Assembly: GCF_030143255.1 (NCBI RefSeq)
Contig: NZ_JARJNR010000007.1
Coordinates: 186,001 to 250,000, forward strand
Source: Frigidibacter sp. SD6-1
GTDB taxonomy: Bacteria; Pseudomonadota; Alphaproteobacteria; Rhodobacterales; Rhodobacteraceae
Direction: 5' to 3'
DNA: 64,000 nucleotides
Made by a program: the position numbers and the translations under genes. The notes under the pieces were generated by a model that made no database searches, was not told where the DNA came from, and was given only the letters and a program-made list of their open reading frames with translations. How positions within the stretch are numbered: the first letter of the stretch is position 1; each line of letters starts with the position of its first letter. Of the stretch, positions 27,540 through 36,478 are shown in pieces.

Positions 27540-28553
27540 TTGGGCATCAGTGCCTTGACCCCGCCGCCGCATCCGGAAGACCACCACGAGACGCTTCTGG
27601 AATTTTCCAACAACCGGCTTCTGATCGACCTGTGCGGCGAGTTCGACCGCAATCTGGCGCAGATCGAACATCAGTTGGGCATCCATATCCTCAGGCGGGG
27701 CAATCAGCTGGCGCTCGTCGGGCCGTCCGGGCCCCGGGGTCAGGCGGCGGCGATCCTGCAGACGCTCTACGGCAGGCTCGAAGCGGGGCGCGCGGTGGAC
27801 GCGGGCGAGATCGACGCGGTGATCCGGCTGACCGGAGAGGCGGGCACGCCCGCCCCTGTCAGTCTTGACGAACAGCTGGAGCTTTTCGCGCAAGGCAGGA
27901 TCGAGATCCGCACCCGCAAGAAACAGGTCGAGCCGCGCACCGAGGCGCAAAAGACCTATGTGAAGAACCTTTTCCTGAACGAACTGGCCTTCGGCATCGG
28001 CCCGGCGGGCACCGGCAAGACCTATCTGGCGGTGGCCGTGGGCGTGACCATGCTGATCGGCGGCCATGTCGACAAGATCGTGCTGTCGCGCCCCGCCGTC
28101 GAGGCGGGCGAGCGGCTGGGCTTCCTGCCCGGCGACATGAAGGAAAAGGTCGATCCCTACATGCAGCCGCTTTATGACGCGCTGAACGACTTCCTGCCGG
28201 CAAAACAGGTCGAAAAGCTGATGGCCGAAAAGCGGATCGAGATCGCGCCACTGGCCTTCATGCGCGGCAGGACCCTTTCCAATGCCTTCGTCGTCCTCGA
28301 CGAGGCGCAGAATGCCACGACCATGCAGATGAAGATGTTCCTGACCCGCCTTGGCGAAGGCAGCCGCATGGTCATCACCGGCGACCGGACCCAGATCGAC
28401 CTGCCCAAGGGACAGGCTTCGGGCCTTTCGGATGCGGAGCGCATCCTTGACGGGGTAAAGGGCATCAGTTTTAACTATTTCACCGCGAAAGACGTGGTGC
28501 GCCATCCCCTTGTGGCGCGCATCATCGAGGCCTATGACCGCGACGAGCCATAG
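27540..28553 (+). CDS. phoH: PhoH family protein (PhoH/YbeZ-type ATPase)
   Basis: P-loop ATPase linked to RNA metabolism, usually paired with the endoribonuclease YbeY. The 337-aa protein has an N-terminal KH-like part (about 20-100), Walker A GPAGTGKT (near residue 160), Walker B VVLDEAQN and the sensor ITGDRTQIDLP. I chose the TTG at 27540 because AAGGAG lies 6 nt upstream. The last residues EAYDRDEP and the stop lie on copy 1 of a 20-bp direct repeat; copy 2 at the head of ybeY reads EAYDRDDGATG in the same frame, which looks like the original end of this gene. Confidence 0.93.
   Translation: MGISALTPPPHPEDHHETLLEFSNNRLLIDLCGEFDRNLAQIEHQLGIHILRRGNQLALVGPSGPRGQAAAILQTLYGRLEAGRAVDAGEIDAVIRLTGEAGTPAPVSLDEQLELFAQGRIEIRTRKKQVEPRTEAQKTYVKNLFLNELAFGIGPAGTGKTYLAVAVGVTMLIGGHVDKIVLSRPAVEAGERLGFLPGDMKEKVDPYMQPLYDALNDFLPAKQVEKLMAEKRIEIAPLAFMRGRTLSNAFVVLDEAQNATTMQMKMFLTRLGEGSRMVITGDRTQIDLPKGQASGLSDAERILDGVKGISFNYFTAKDVVRHPLVARIIEAYDRDEP
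28527..28546 (+). repeat. 20-bp direct repeat, copy 1 (3' end of phoH)
   Basis: GAGGCCTATGACCGCGACGA, identical to 30041-30060. It codes for the last residues of PhoH. The two copies bracket 1,494 bp that hold only the M16 peptidase gene and short flanks. Confidence 0.9.
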
Positions 28554-28624
28554 GCGCGATCTATCGTCATAGTTGTGCCTCAATTCTGGGGAAACGTCTC
28601 CGCGTTGGTAAGGAGAGATGACCC

Positions 28625-29905
28625 ATGTTCGAAGTTAAGCGCCATTGCACGGTTCTGCCGAATGGTATTCGGGTGGTCAGTGAGCGCGCGGACAATTTTA
28701 GTGGCGTCGCGGTCGGCGCGTGTTTTGGGGTCGGTTCGGTGCACGAACCGGCCGAACAGGCCGGGATCGCGCACATTCTCGAGCATCTGATTTTTCGCGG
28801 AACCGAAACTCGGTCCGAAGAGGCGCTGCAAACCGCCTTTGCTGAACTCGGCGGCCACGTCAACGGCACGACCCACCCCGACCGTACAACCTACACCGCC
28901 ACGGTCCTGCGCGATGACTTCGGCCGAGCGCTTGGGCTCTTTGCAGAGATGCTCGCCGCGCCCGCGCTGAGTGAGGATGACCTTGCCCTCGAAAAGAGTA
29001 TCGTGAACGAGGAAAACTGTCGCGGGTGCCACAATTGCACAATGTCCGAGGCGTTCTACGCCACCGCATTCCCTGACCAGAACATCCGTCACCCGGTGAT
29101 CGGCTACGAAGAGACACTGGAGGCGCTGACGCGCGAAGACCTCCTGGCCTTCCATGGCCGCTTCTATGTAGGTCGCAATCTGACGGTTTCGGTTTGCGGA
29201 GATCTTTCCCACGAGACAGCCGTGGCCGAGGTCGCCAGGGCATTTGCACACTTCCCGGCCGGGGAGGAGGCAGGCTACCCGCCCTATTCCTACGCGGGCG
29301 GGGACATGCTCCTTGGCAGCAATGGCACCGATGCGAGCGTGTGGATCGGGTTCGACATTACCGGACTGGGCGAAGCGCAAAAGCGGGCGCTCTTCATGTT
29401 CTGCGATATTGTCGGTGGGCATCCGCAGTCCCTTCTCATGCACGAATTGCGCCGCAAGCGTGGTCTCGTCTATGCTGTCTGGTCCACCATCGACACTGTT
29501 GCACGACGTGATATTTTCAAGCTCTACATCAGCGGACAGGCGGCGAAGATCGGCGAGATCAGCAATGTCACGATCGCCACGGTGCGCGCCGCCGCTGACG
29601 GGCTTGACCCGGCAGTCCTGACCGAAGGTCAGCGGCGCCATCACGTCGGTACGCTGATGGGACAGGACGACCTTGCGTCCCGCGTCGACGATATGGTGAC
29701 GGATATCACCGAACTCGGTCACGTGACCGAAGTCCAAGAGCGGTATCGCGCCTATCAGGCGCTCTCGGTCGATGACCTCAGAACTGCTGCAAGGGAGATG
29801 CTGTCCATCAGCCCGACTATCGTGATCCGCGCGCCGTTACGCCAGGCGCCCAAGTTTATGCATTTGCGCGAGCAACTTTTGGGCAGGCGACAGAAAGCGG
29901 CCTGA
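28625..29905 (+). CDS. M16-family zinc metallopeptidase, inserted between phoH and ybeY
   Basis: A 426-aa M16 protein related to mitochondrial processing peptidase and PqqL-type proteases. The inverted zinc motif is HILEH at residues 50-54, with the distal ligand probably Glu130, exactly 76 residues after His54. Directly after it comes CRGCHNC (132-138), cysteines not normally seen there. The C-terminal half-domain has the RRKRGLVYAVWS element of substrate binding. No signal peptide, so cytosolic as encoded. The start follows AAGGAG. It sits where phoH and ybeY are normally contiguous, between 20-bp direct repeats, and its composition is less GC-rich, which indicates acquisition. The substrate is unknown. 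Confidence 0.88.
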   Translation: MFEVKRHCTVLPNGIRVVSERADNFSGVAVGACFGVGSVHEPAEQAGIAHILEHLIFRGTETRSEEALQTAFAELGGHVNGTTHPDRTTYTATVLRDDFGRALGLFAEMLAAPALSEDDLALEKSIVNEENCRGCHNCTMSEAFYATAFPDQNIRHPVIGYEETLEALTREDLLAFHGRFYVGRNLTVSVCGDLSHETAVAEVARAFAHFPAGEEAGYPPYSYAGGDMLLGSNGTDASVWIGFDITGLGEAQKRALFMFCDIVGGHPQSLLMHELRRKRGLVYAVWSTIDTVARRDIFKLYISGQAAKIGEISNVTIATVRAAADGLDPAVLTEGQRRHHVGTLMGQDDLASRVDDMVTDITELGHVTEVQERYRAYQALSVDDLRTAAREMLSISPTIVIRAPLRQAPKFMHLREQLLGRRQKAA

Positions 29906-30040
29906 CAAGCGTAGCAGGCCAGAGAGGGGATTGGGCAGATTACTCTTGTAGAGGTCTAGCGTCAGGCACGCTTCGTCGGCTATTTCTCGCCGAAATCGGC
30001 GTCGGTTTCGCGACTGACCCGTAACGACGTTGCAGCGCTT

Positions 30041-30060
30041 GAGGCCTATGACCGCGACGA
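30041..30060 (+). repeat. 20-bp direct repeat, copy 2 (head of ybeY)
   Basis: Identical to 28527-28546. Read in the phoH frame it continues as EAYDRDDGATG and a TGA that overlaps the start of ybeY, so this copy appears to be the original phoH-ybeY junction. Confidence 0.9.
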
Positions 30061-30566
30061 TGGAGCCACTGGTTGACATACTGATCGAGGATCCGCGCTG
30101 GAACGGGCTGGATCTTGAGGCTTTGGCCGAAGCGGCGGCGCGTGCCACGCTGGCCGAGCTTGGCCTGCCGGGCGAGGGGTTCCTCATCAGCCTTCTCGGC
30201 TGCGACGACAAGCGGATCGCCGTGTTGAACGCCGATTTCCGGGGAAAGCCGCAGCCGACCAATGTGCTGTCGTGGCCGTCGGATGAACGTGGCGCGGCCA
30301 CCGACGGGGGCCAGCCCGCCCGGCCCCGGCCCGGGTTCCCGGACATGCCCGAGGAGCTGGGCGACGTGGCGATCGCCTGGGAAACCTGCGCCCGCGAGGC
30401 CGAGGAGCAGGGCAAGGCGATGACCGACCATGTGAGCCATCTTCTGGTGCATGGGATCATGCATCTTCTGGGCTATGATCACATCCGTGACGGCGATGCG
30501 GCGCTGATGGAGGCGACCGAGGCGCGCGTGCTGGCCGCAATGGGCATTGCCAATCCCTATGAGTGA
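30060..30566 (+). CDS. ybeY: Endoribonuclease YbeY (rRNA maturation factor)
   Basis: Zinc-dependent single-strand endoribonuclease for 16S rRNA 3' end maturation and ribosome quality control; 168 aa. The signature HLLVHGIMHLLGYDH (near residue 132-146) gives the three His ligands. The ATG at 30060 starts inside the second direct-repeat copy; ATG at 30048 is an in-frame alternative, and no strong Shine-Dalgarno is present. That fits a gene that was formerly coupled to phoH. It now lies about 150 nt downstream of the M16 gene. Confidence 0.94.
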   Translation: MEPLVDILIEDPRWNGLDLEALAEAAARATLAELGLPGEGFLISLLGCDDKRIAVLNADFRGKPQPTNVLSWPSDERGAATDGGQPARPRPGFPDMPEELGDVAIAWETCAREAEEQGKAMTDHVSHLLVHGIMHLLGYDHIRDGDAALMEATEARVLAAMGIANPYE

Positions 30567-30601
30567 CGAGATGATCGGTTGCAAGAAACGGACGGACCGG
30601 A

Positions 30602-31480
30602 ATGGGTGAACAGGCAGATACGGTCTCCGCCGAGGGCGGAGAAGGCGCTGCTGGCGACAGTAGTCGCGAGGGCGGATTTTTCGGGAGGATCCTCAGGGCC
30701 TTTTCGGCTCCGGACACCGAAGAAGACGCCGATGACGGGCAAAGCGGCGCCTCGCCCGCCAAGGTGGCCCTGCCGGGGGTCGGAAATCTCAGGAAGCTGC
30801 GCGTCGACGACATTGCCATTCCCAAGGCCGAGATCGTCGCCGTCCCCTCGACCATCCCCCTCGACGATCTGATCGCGCGTTTCAGGGAAAGCGGCTTTTC
30901 GAGGTTGCCGGTCTACAAGGGCTCGCTCGACAATCCGCTGGGGCTTGTCCACCTGAAGGACCTGGCGCTCGACTATGCCTTCGCCGAGGTGAAGCCGAAG
31001 TTCAGCCTGACGAAGATGCTGCGCCCGCTGATCTATGCGCCACCGTCGATGACGCTGGGCGTGCTCTTGCAGAAGATGCAGGCCGAACGCACCCATATGG
31101 CGCTTCTGATCGACGAATATGGCGGCGTCGACGGGCTGCTGACGATCGAGGACATCATCGAAGAGGTGATCGGCGAGATCGACGACGAACATGACGAGGC
31201 CGAGGACAAGCTGTGGGTGCTGGAAAAGCCCTTCCAGTATCTGGTGCAGGCCCGCGCCCCCCTTGAGGATTTCGAGGCCGAGATCGGCATGCGGCTGGCC
31301 GACGAGGAAGACCGAGAGGAGATCGACACGCTCGGCGGTCTGGTCTTCATGCTGGCGGGTCGGGTGCCCCTGAAAGGCGAGACGGTCGAAAGCGAGGGCG
31401 GCGTGATCTTCGAGGTGGTCGAGGCCGATCCGCGCCGGGTCAAGCGGCTGAGAGTGCGCCTGCCGCGTCCGCAGGAATGA
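30602..31480 (+). CDS. corC: CBS/CorC-domain protein (HlyC/CorC family)
   Basis: Cytosolic 292-aa protein with an acidic low-complexity N-terminus (1-60), a CBS pair (about 70-190, including KLRVDDIAIPKAEIVAVPS and HMALLIDEYGGVDGLLTIED), and a CorC_HlyC transporter-associated domain at the C-terminus. The family is linked to Mg/Co efflux but often acts in ribosome or envelope functions when next to ybeY and lnt. It overlaps lnt by 4 nt (ATGA). Confidence 0.92.
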   Translation: MGEQADTVSAEGGEGAAGDSSREGGFFGRILRAFSAPDTEEDADDGQSGASPAKVALPGVGNLRKLRVDDIAIPKAEIVAVPSTIPLDDLIARFRESGFSRLPVYKGSLDNPLGLVHLKDLALDYAFAEVKPKFSLTKMLRPLIYAPPSMTLGVLLQKMQAERTHMALLIDEYGGVDGLLTIEDIIEEVIGEIDDEHDEAEDKLWVLEKPFQYLVQARAPLEDFEAEIGMRLADEEDREEIDTLGGLVFMLAGRVPLKGETVESEGGVIFEVVEADPRRVKRLRVRLPRPQE

Positions 31481-33003
31481 ACCGACTGACGGCTTTATCG
31501 CGGGCCGCCGTGCTGCCCGCGCTCGCGGGCGTGGCGGCGGCGGCCGGGCAGGCGCCCTGGGGGCTCTGGGCGCTGTCACTTTCTGGCTATGGCGTGATCC
31601 TGTGGCATGTGGCCAGCGCGGAGGGCTGGCGTCAGCGTTTCTTCCGGGGCTGGGCGGCGGGGACAGGGCATTTCGCTGCGGCGATGTTCTGGATCGTCGA
31701 GCCCTTTCTGGTCGATCCCGCGCGCGACGGCTGGATGGCGCCTTTCGGTGTTACTTTCATGGCGACGGGGCTTGCGCTTTTCTGGGGCGCGGCGGCGCTG
31801 GGCGCGGGGCTGGGGCGCGGCTGGGCGGGCCGGGTTCTTGGCGCGGCACTGGGCTTCGGTCTGGCAGACCTTGCGCGGAGCTATGTTTTCACCGGCTTTC
31901 CCTGGGCGCTTGCCGGGCATGTCTGGATCGACACGCCGGTGGCGCAGATGGCAGCATATGGCGGGCCGATCCTTCTGTCGGCGCTGACCCTCGGTCTTGT
32001 CGGCCTGCCGGTTCTGGCCCTTGGCCGGATTGGGCCGCTCGTCGTCGCCTGCGGCTGTGCCTCGGCGCTCCTCGCTGGGGTCTGGGCGGCGGGCAACGTG
32101 CGGCTCGCTCAGCCGCTCGCGCCGCGCGATCCGGCGATCCAGGTCCGCCTTGTCCAGCCGAATGCGACCCAGTCGCTGAAATGGCAGGCGGGCATGTGGA
32201 ATGTCTTCCTCGACCGGATGGTCGCGGCTTCCGCCGCGCCGTCCGAAGTGCCGCTCGACCTGATCGTGTGGCCCGAAACCTCGGTACCCTATCTTCTCGA
32301 CAGCGCCGGACCGATTATCGAGGAGGCGCGCGTCGCCTCCGGAGGCGTGCCGCTGGCGGTCGGCCTCCAGCGCGAAGAAGGATTGCGCTACTTCAACACG
32401 CTCGCCGCCTTCGACGGCGAAGGGCGGCTGACCGGCTTTTATGACAAGCTGCATCTGGTGCCGTTCGGCGAATATATCCCGCTGGGCGACCTCTTCGGAC
32501 GGTTCGGCATTTCCGCCTTCGCGGCCCAGGCCGGGAACGGCTATTCGTCAGGCACGGAGGCGAAGCTTCTCGACCTCGGCCGGGCCGGGCGCGTCCTGCC
32601 GCTGATCTGCTACGAAGCCGTCTTCCCCCAGGACCTGCGTGCTTTTCCGGGCCGCGCCGACTGGATCCTGCAGGTCACGAACGACGGCTGGTTCGGATCG
32701 CTCGCCGGGCCCTACCAGCATCTAGCGCAGGCGCGGCTTCGGGCGATCGAACAGGGGCTGCCGCTGTTGCGCGATGCCAACACCGGCGTGACCGCGGTGA
32801 TTGATGCGAAGGGGCGGGTGCTGCAGACCCTGCCTCTCGACACCGACGGCTGGATCGACACGGCGGTACCGCCCGCCCTGCCCGCGACGCTTTACGCCCG
32901 CACTGGCGACATACCGGCAACGATGTTGCTTCTGGGTTGCATAGGGGTCATTGCGCTGAACAGGCGCCGACTGGCCATTGACCGTGGGGCACAAGGGCGC
33001 TAG
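31477..33003 (+). CDS. lnt: Apolipoprotein N-acyltransferase
   Basis: Inner-membrane enzyme adding the third acyl chain to lipoproteins. The 508-aa protein has about six N-terminal membrane helices (to about residue 210), a nitrilase-like periplasmic domain (about 225-470) with Glu in [11 protein letters not shown], Lys in [12 protein letters not shown] and Cys in [10 protein letters not shown], and a last helix near 480-500. Its start overlaps corC, so corC and lnt are coupled. Confidence 0.95.
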   Translation: MNRLTALSRAAVLPALAGVAAAAGQAPWGLWALSLSGYGVILWHVASAEGWRQRFFRGWAAGTGHFAAAMFWIVEPFLVDPARDGWMAPFGVTFMATGLALFWGAAALGAGLGRGWAGRVLGAALGFGLADLARSYVFTGFPWALAGHVWIDTPVAQMAAYGGPILLSALTLGLVGLPVLALGRIGPLVVACGCASALLAGVWAAGNVRLAQPLAPRDPAIQVRLVQPNATQSLKWQAGMWNVFLDRMVAASAAPSEVPLDLIVWPETSVPYLLDSAGPIIEEARVASGGVPLAVGLQREEGLRYFNTLAAFDGEGRLTGFYDKLHLVPFGEYIPLGDLFGRFGISAFAAQAGNGYSSGTEAKLLDLGRAGRVLPLICYEAVFPQDLRAFPGRADWILQVTNDGWFGSLAGPYQHLAQARLRAIEQGLPLLRDANTGVTAVIDAKGRVLQTLPLDTDGWIDTAVPPALPATLYARTGDIPATMLLLGCIGVIALNRRRLAIDRGAQGR

Positions 33004-33018
33004 GGCTGCCCCTCGAAC

Positions 33019-33064
33019 CGCCACAACGGCTTCCTGGCGTGGCGGGGGTAACCCCAATGGAGCA
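33019..33064 (+). promoter_or_regulatory. SAM/SAH riboswitch upstream of metK
   Basis: Matches the short Rhodobacterales SAM/SAH aptamer. Stem CGCCAC (33019-33024) pairs with GTGGCG (33039-33044) around AACGGCTTCCTGGC, and the 3' element AATGGAGCA (33056-33064), which includes the Shine-Dalgarno GGAG, can pair with the CTTCC loop as a pseudoknot. Ligand binding would hide the ribosome site of metK and switch translation off. Between stem and pseudoknot strand there is an additional small hairpin GGGG-TAA-CCCC (33045-33055). Confidence 0.85.
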
Positions 33065-33068
33065 TTTC

Positions 33069-34235
33069 ATGTCCCGACAAGACTATATCTTCACTTCCGA
33101 GAGCGTCTCGGAAGGGCACCCCGACAAGGTCTGCGACCGGATCTCGGATGCCGTCCTCGATGCTTTCCTCGCCGAGGACCCCCTTGCCCGCGTCGCCTGC
33201 GAGACCTTCGCCACCACCGACCGCGTCGTGATCGGCGGCGAAGTGCGGGGCCCGGCCACTGTCATCCAGCGGGTCGAGGACATCGCCCGCGCCTGCGTGC
33301 GCGATATCGGATACGAGCAGGACGGGTTCCACTGGGCGAACCTCAAGGTCGACAGCTATCTGCATGCGCAATCGGCCGACATCGCCCAGGGCGTCGATGC
33401 GGGCGCTGGCAAGGACGAGGGCGCGGGCGATCAGGGCATCATGTTCGGCTATGCGGTCGACGAGACGCCCGAGCTGATGCCCGCCCCGATCCAGTATGCC
33501 CACGCCATCCTGCGCCGTCTGGCGGAAGTCAGGAAGAACGGCATCGAGCCACGCCTTGGCCCCGACGCCAAGTCGCAGCTGTCGATCCGTTATGCGGGTG
33601 GCAAGCCGGTAGAGGTCACCTCGCTCGTCCTGTCGACCCAGCATCTCGACGCGTCCATGTCGTCTGCGGACGTGCGGGCTCTGGTCGAGCCCTATATCCG
33701 CGAGGTCCTGCCCGAAGGCTGGCTGACGGCGAAGACCGAATGGTGGATCAACCCGACCGGCAAGTTCGTGATCGGCGGGCCCGACGGTGACGCGGGCCTG
33801 ACCGGGCGCAAGATCATCGTCGATACCTATGGCGGCGCGGCACCGCACGGCGGCGGCGCCTTCTCGGGCAAGGACCCGACCAAGGTCGATCGCTCGGCCG
33901 CCTACGCCGCGCGTTATCTGGCGAAGAACGTGGTGGCGGCCGGGCTTGCCAAGCGCTGCACGCTGCAGCTGTCCTATGCGATCGGCGTGGCGAAGCCGCT
34001 CTCGATCTATGTCGACACCCACGGCACCGGCCAGGCGGACGAGGCGGCGATCGAGAAAGCCGTGGCCGAGGTCATGGACCTGACGCCGCGCGGCATCCGC
34101 ACCCATCTGGGCATGAACAAGCCGATCTTCGCCCGCACCTCGGCCTATGGCCATTTCGGCCGTGCGCCGGAGGCGGATGGCGGCTTCAGCTGGGAAAAGA
34201 CCGATCTGGCCGAGGCGCTGAAGAAAGCGGTGTGA
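33069..34235 (+). CDS. metK: S-adenosylmethionine synthase
   Basis: Makes SAM from methionine and ATP; 388 aa. Motifs are [19 protein letters not shown] near residue 8-26, [12 protein letters not shown] near 120, a glycine-rich [19 protein letters not shown] near 262 and a C-terminal AYGHFGR. I chose the ATG at 33069 because GGAG of the riboswitch lies 7 nt upstream; the in-frame ATG at 33057 falls inside the riboswitch. Feedback through the SAM/SAH riboswitch is expected. Confidence 0.97.
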   Translation: MSRQDYIFTSESVSEGHPDKVCDRISDAVLDAFLAEDPLARVACETFATTDRVVIGGEVRGPATVIQRVEDIARACVRDIGYEQDGFHWANLKVDSYLHAQSADIAQGVDAGAGKDEGAGDQGIMFGYAVDETPELMPAPIQYAHAILRRLAEVRKNGIEPRLGPDAKSQLSIRYAGGKPVEVTSLVLSTQHLDASMSSADVRALVEPYIREVLPEGWLTAKTEWWINPTGKFVIGGPDGDAGLTGRKIIVDTYGGAAPHGGGAFSGKDPTKVDRSAAYAARYLAKNVVAAGLAKRCTLQLSYAIGVAKPLSIYVDTHGTGQADEAAIEKAVAEVMDLTPRGIRTHLGMNKPIFARTSAYGHFGRAPEADGGFSWEKTDLAEALKKAV

Positions 34236-34242
34236 GCAGGTG

Positions 34243-34264
34243 CCGGGACCCTCACGGGTTCCGG
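34243..34264 (+). other. GC-rich hairpin after metK
   Basis: CCGGGACCC and GGGTTCCGG (one G-T pair) form a stem with a TCAC loop a few nt after the metK stop. No T-run follows, so it may stabilise the transcript end or start termination together with the hairpin at 34291. Confidence 0.45.
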
Positions 34265-34290
34265 TCTTCGCTCCGCAATGCTAGGACAGG

Positions 34291-34313
34291 ATGCCCCGCG
34301 AGGGGCATCTTTC
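34291..34313 (+). terminator. Hairpin terminator between metK and queF
   Basis: ATGCCCC (34291-34297) and GGGGCAT (34302-34308) form a perfect stem with a GCGA loop followed by CTTTCATT. The short T-stretch suggests intrinsic termination before queF, or attenuation of queF. Confidence 0.6.
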
Positions 34314-34328
34314 ATTCCGGAGACAAGG

Positions 34329-34793
34329 ATGACCAAGACCGATGTGTCAGGCCTGACCCAGCTCGGGCAGGCGACCGAAGCGCCGCAGAGCCCCGAGGCA
34401 GCGGTGCTGGAACGGGTGCCTGCCGGCCATTCAGGGACGCTTTATGTGGTGCGCTTCACCGCGCCGGAGTTCACCTCGATCTGCCCGATGACCGGCCAGC
34501 CCGACTTCGCCCATATTGTCATCGATTACGTGCCGCAGGACTGGCTCGTCGAAAGCAAGAGCCTGAAGCTCTACCTGCATTCCTTCCGCAATCACGGCGC
34601 CTTCCACGAGGATTGTTCGATCGATATCGCCAAGCGGCTGGTCTCGCTGCTGGAACCGGTCTGGCTGAGGATCGGCGCCTACTGGTATCCGCGTGGCGGC
34701 ATTCCGATCGATGTCTTCTGGCAGACCGGCGCGCCGCCCGAGGGGGTCTGGATCCCCGATCAGGGCGTGGCGCCCTATCGCGGGCGGGGATAG
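34329..34793 (+). CDS. queF: NADPH-dependent 7-cyano-7-deazaguanine reductase
   Basis: Reduces preQ0 to preQ1 in queuosine biosynthesis. The 154-aa short (type I) form has the catalytic Cys in [13 protein letters not shown] (near residue 55), the E-S-K-S-L-K-L QueF motif, and HEDC near 95-98. I chose the ATG at 34329, preceded by GGAGACAAGG. No other que genes are in the window. Confidence 0.94.
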   Translation: MTKTDVSGLTQLGQATEAPQSPEAAVLERVPAGHSGTLYVVRFTAPEFTSICPMTGQPDFAHIVIDYVPQDWLVESKSLKLYLHSFRNHGAFHEDCSIDIAKRLVSLLEPVWLRIGAYWYPRGGIPIDVFWQTGAPPEGVWIPDQGVAPYRGRG

Positions 34794-34795
34794 GT

Positions 34796-34815
34796 TCGCC
34801 CGCTTGCGCGGGCGA
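34796..34815 (+). terminator. Hairpin after queF
   Basis: Perfect 8-bp stem TCGCCCGC/GCGGGCGA with a TTGC loop starting 3 nt after the queF stop. It is followed by the hairpin repeat at 34818, so the pair probably ends the queF transcript. Confidence 0.5.
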
Positions 34816-34817
34816 CC

Positions 34818-34870
34818 CGCCGGGAGGGCTCTGCCCTCCCGGACCCTCCCGGAGTATTTTCAGACAGAAA
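34818..34870 (+). repeat. G-rich hairpin repeat ending in GGAGTATTT, copy 2
   Basis: Stem CGGGAGGG (34821-34828) / CCCTCCCG (34834-34841) around CTCTG, then ACCCTCCCGGAGTATTTT and an A-rich tail. Same layout as 43558-43607, and as 4109-4154 on the other strand. Located between queF and trmB. Confidence 0.65.
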
Positions 34871-34901
34871 GTGGAGACGGTCAGGCAGGACCGGAGACGA
34901 G

Positions 34902-35594
34902 ATGGCGGACGAGCGCGGAACGGGACGGCGGAATTTCTACGGGCGGGTGCATGGCAAGACGCTGAGGCAGAGCCAGAAGGCCTATCTGGCCGAGGATCTG
35001 GGGCGTTTGAGCCTTGAGCACATCTCGGTCGCCGACAATCCGGGTCGCGAGACGATCGATCTGGGCGGGGTTTTCGGGGCCCGGCCCTTGTGGCTGGAAG
35101 TGGGCTTTGGCGGCGGCGAGCATCTGGTGCATATGGCGGCGCTGTATCCGGAGGTGGGCATCGTCGGCTGCGAGCCCTTCGTGAATGGGGTCGCGATGCT
35201 GCTGGGCAAGATCCGCGCCGCGGGGGTCGAGAACCTGGCGCTGCATCCGGGCGATGTGCGCGACCTCTTCGACGTCTGCCCGGACGGAACCTTCGAAAAG
35301 GCCTTCCTCAACTATCCCGATCCCTGGCCGAAGGCCCGCCATCATCGCCGCCGCTTCGTGACGCCCGGCTATCTGGCGGAGCTGCACCGGGTCTTGAAGG
35401 CGGGAGCGGAGTTCCGGGTGGCGACCGATATTCCCGATTATGTCCGCCAGACGCTGGAGGAAGTGCCGAAGGCGGGCTTCGCGCTTGTCGGGCAGGGCGA
35501 CGCGCCCTGGGAGGACTGGATATCGACGCGCTACGAGCAGAAGGCGCTGCGCGAGGGGCGGGCGCCGCATTATCTGACATTCCGGCGCATCTGA
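34902..35594 (+). CDS. trmB: tRNA (guanine-N7-)-methyltransferase
   Basis: SAM-dependent formation of m7G46 in tRNA; 230 aa. The Rossmann motif is LEVGFGGGEHL (near residue 66), followed by GCEPFVNG, NYPDPWPKARHHRRRF (the substrate signature near 138-153) and a C-terminal TRYEQKALREGR. Metabolically it is a user of the SAM made by metK upstream. Confidence 0.96.
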   Translation: MADERGTGRRNFYGRVHGKTLRQSQKAYLAEDLGRLSLEHISVADNPGRETIDLGGVFGARPLWLEVGFGGGEHLVHMAALYPEVGIVGCEPFVNGVAMLLGKIRAAGVENLALHPGDVRDLFDVCPDGTFEKAFLNYPDPWPKARHHRRRFVTPGYLAELHRVLKAGAEFRVATDIPDYVRQTLEEVPKAGFALVGQGDAPWEDWISTRYEQKALREGRAPHYLTFRRI

Positions 35595-35815
35595 GCGCCT
35601 TCGGCGGCGCGACGGATGGCAGGTCCACCCCTTCCGGCTGCAGGGAGAGGCTTGGCGCAGCATGAGCGCGCCGGGGCGTTGCGAAGCATGGGTCAGATCG
35701 CAGGCAACGCGCGGCAGATGCTCATCTGGGCGGGACCCGCCGTCCTGTCCCACGGCGTCCGGCCTTCTGCTTGCCGTCGCTTATGCGCCCGCGCTCCTGA
35801 AGCCGCGCCTTGCGA

Positions 35816-36478
35816 TCACGGCCCCGTCTGCACGCCCTGCGCATCGGGGTTGAGGAATTCCGCCTCGATCCGGATCGTCACCAGATCGCCGACACCGATC
35901 GTGGTGCCGGGGGCGGGAATGCCGAAACCCATGCCGAAATCGGACCGGAAAATCGCCCCTTCGGCGGAAAAGCCGATCCGCGCGCCCGCGTCGAGCGGAT
36001 GGCCCGCATAGCCGCCGTTGTAGCGCACGCGGAGCGTGATCGGCCTCGTGGTCCCGTGCAGCGTCAGGTCGCCGGTGACGGCGGCCTCATGCGGGCCGGT
36101 CTGGCGGACGATGGTACTTGCGAAGCGGATCTCCGGGTGATTGGCGGCATCGAGGAAGCTTTCGCCTGCAAGGATCGCGTTGAAATCGTAAGCCGGGTCC
36201 GGATAGAGCGTTTCGACCGAGGAGGGATCGACCGTCGCGGTCAGGGTCATGGATTCTGGATTGTCCGGATCGAAGCCGAGTGTCGCGTCCATCTTGCGGA
36301 AAAATGCGGTGTAATCCGAAAATCCCAGGTGGCTGACCGAGAAGATCAGGCGTGCATGGGCCGGGTCGAGTTGGTAGCTGCCGGGCGGCGGCGCCTGCGA
36401 GGGGCCGGACGTTTCCTCGGCCGCAGCGGACAGGCCTGCGAACAGCAAGGCGGCAGTGGAAAGGGCGAAGTGGCGCAT
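35816..36478 (-). CDS. YceI-family periplasmic lipid-binding protein
   Basis: A 220-aa exported lipocalin-like protein. The signal peptide is MRHFALSTAALLFAGLSAAA, followed by YQLDPAHARLIFSVSHLGFSDYTAFF, the family start, and GDLTLHGTTRPITLRV near residue 150. YceI proteins bind polyisoprenoid or amphiphilic ligands. I chose the ATG at 36478, after AGGAGGCC; the frame continues to 36718 through repeat sequence. Confidence 0.9.
   Translation of the reverse strand: MRHFALSTAALLFAGLSAAAEETSGPSQAPPPGSYQLDPAHARLIFSVSHLGFSDYTAFFRKMDATLGFDPDNPESMTLTATVDPSSVETLYPDPAYDFNAILAGESFLDAANHPEIRFASTIVRQTGPHEAAVTGDLTLHGTTRPITLRVRYNGGYAGHPLDAGARIGFSAEGAIFRSDFGMGFGIPAPGTTIGVGDLVTIRIEAEFLNPDAQGVQTGP

Noticed and set aside
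28580-29737. A 385-codon minus-strand frame inside the M16 cassette, possible second cassette gene
   Set aside because: Fully antisense to the M16 gene, with no recognisable domain.
34236-34328. Possible preQ1 riboswitch in front of queF
   Set aside because: The region has two simple hairpins but no preQ1-I, -II or -III signature; it is better explained as the metK terminator.
35595-35815. Short frame downstream of trmB (about 35616-35815)
   Set aside because: No start signal, no family similarity, and it runs on antisense to yceI.
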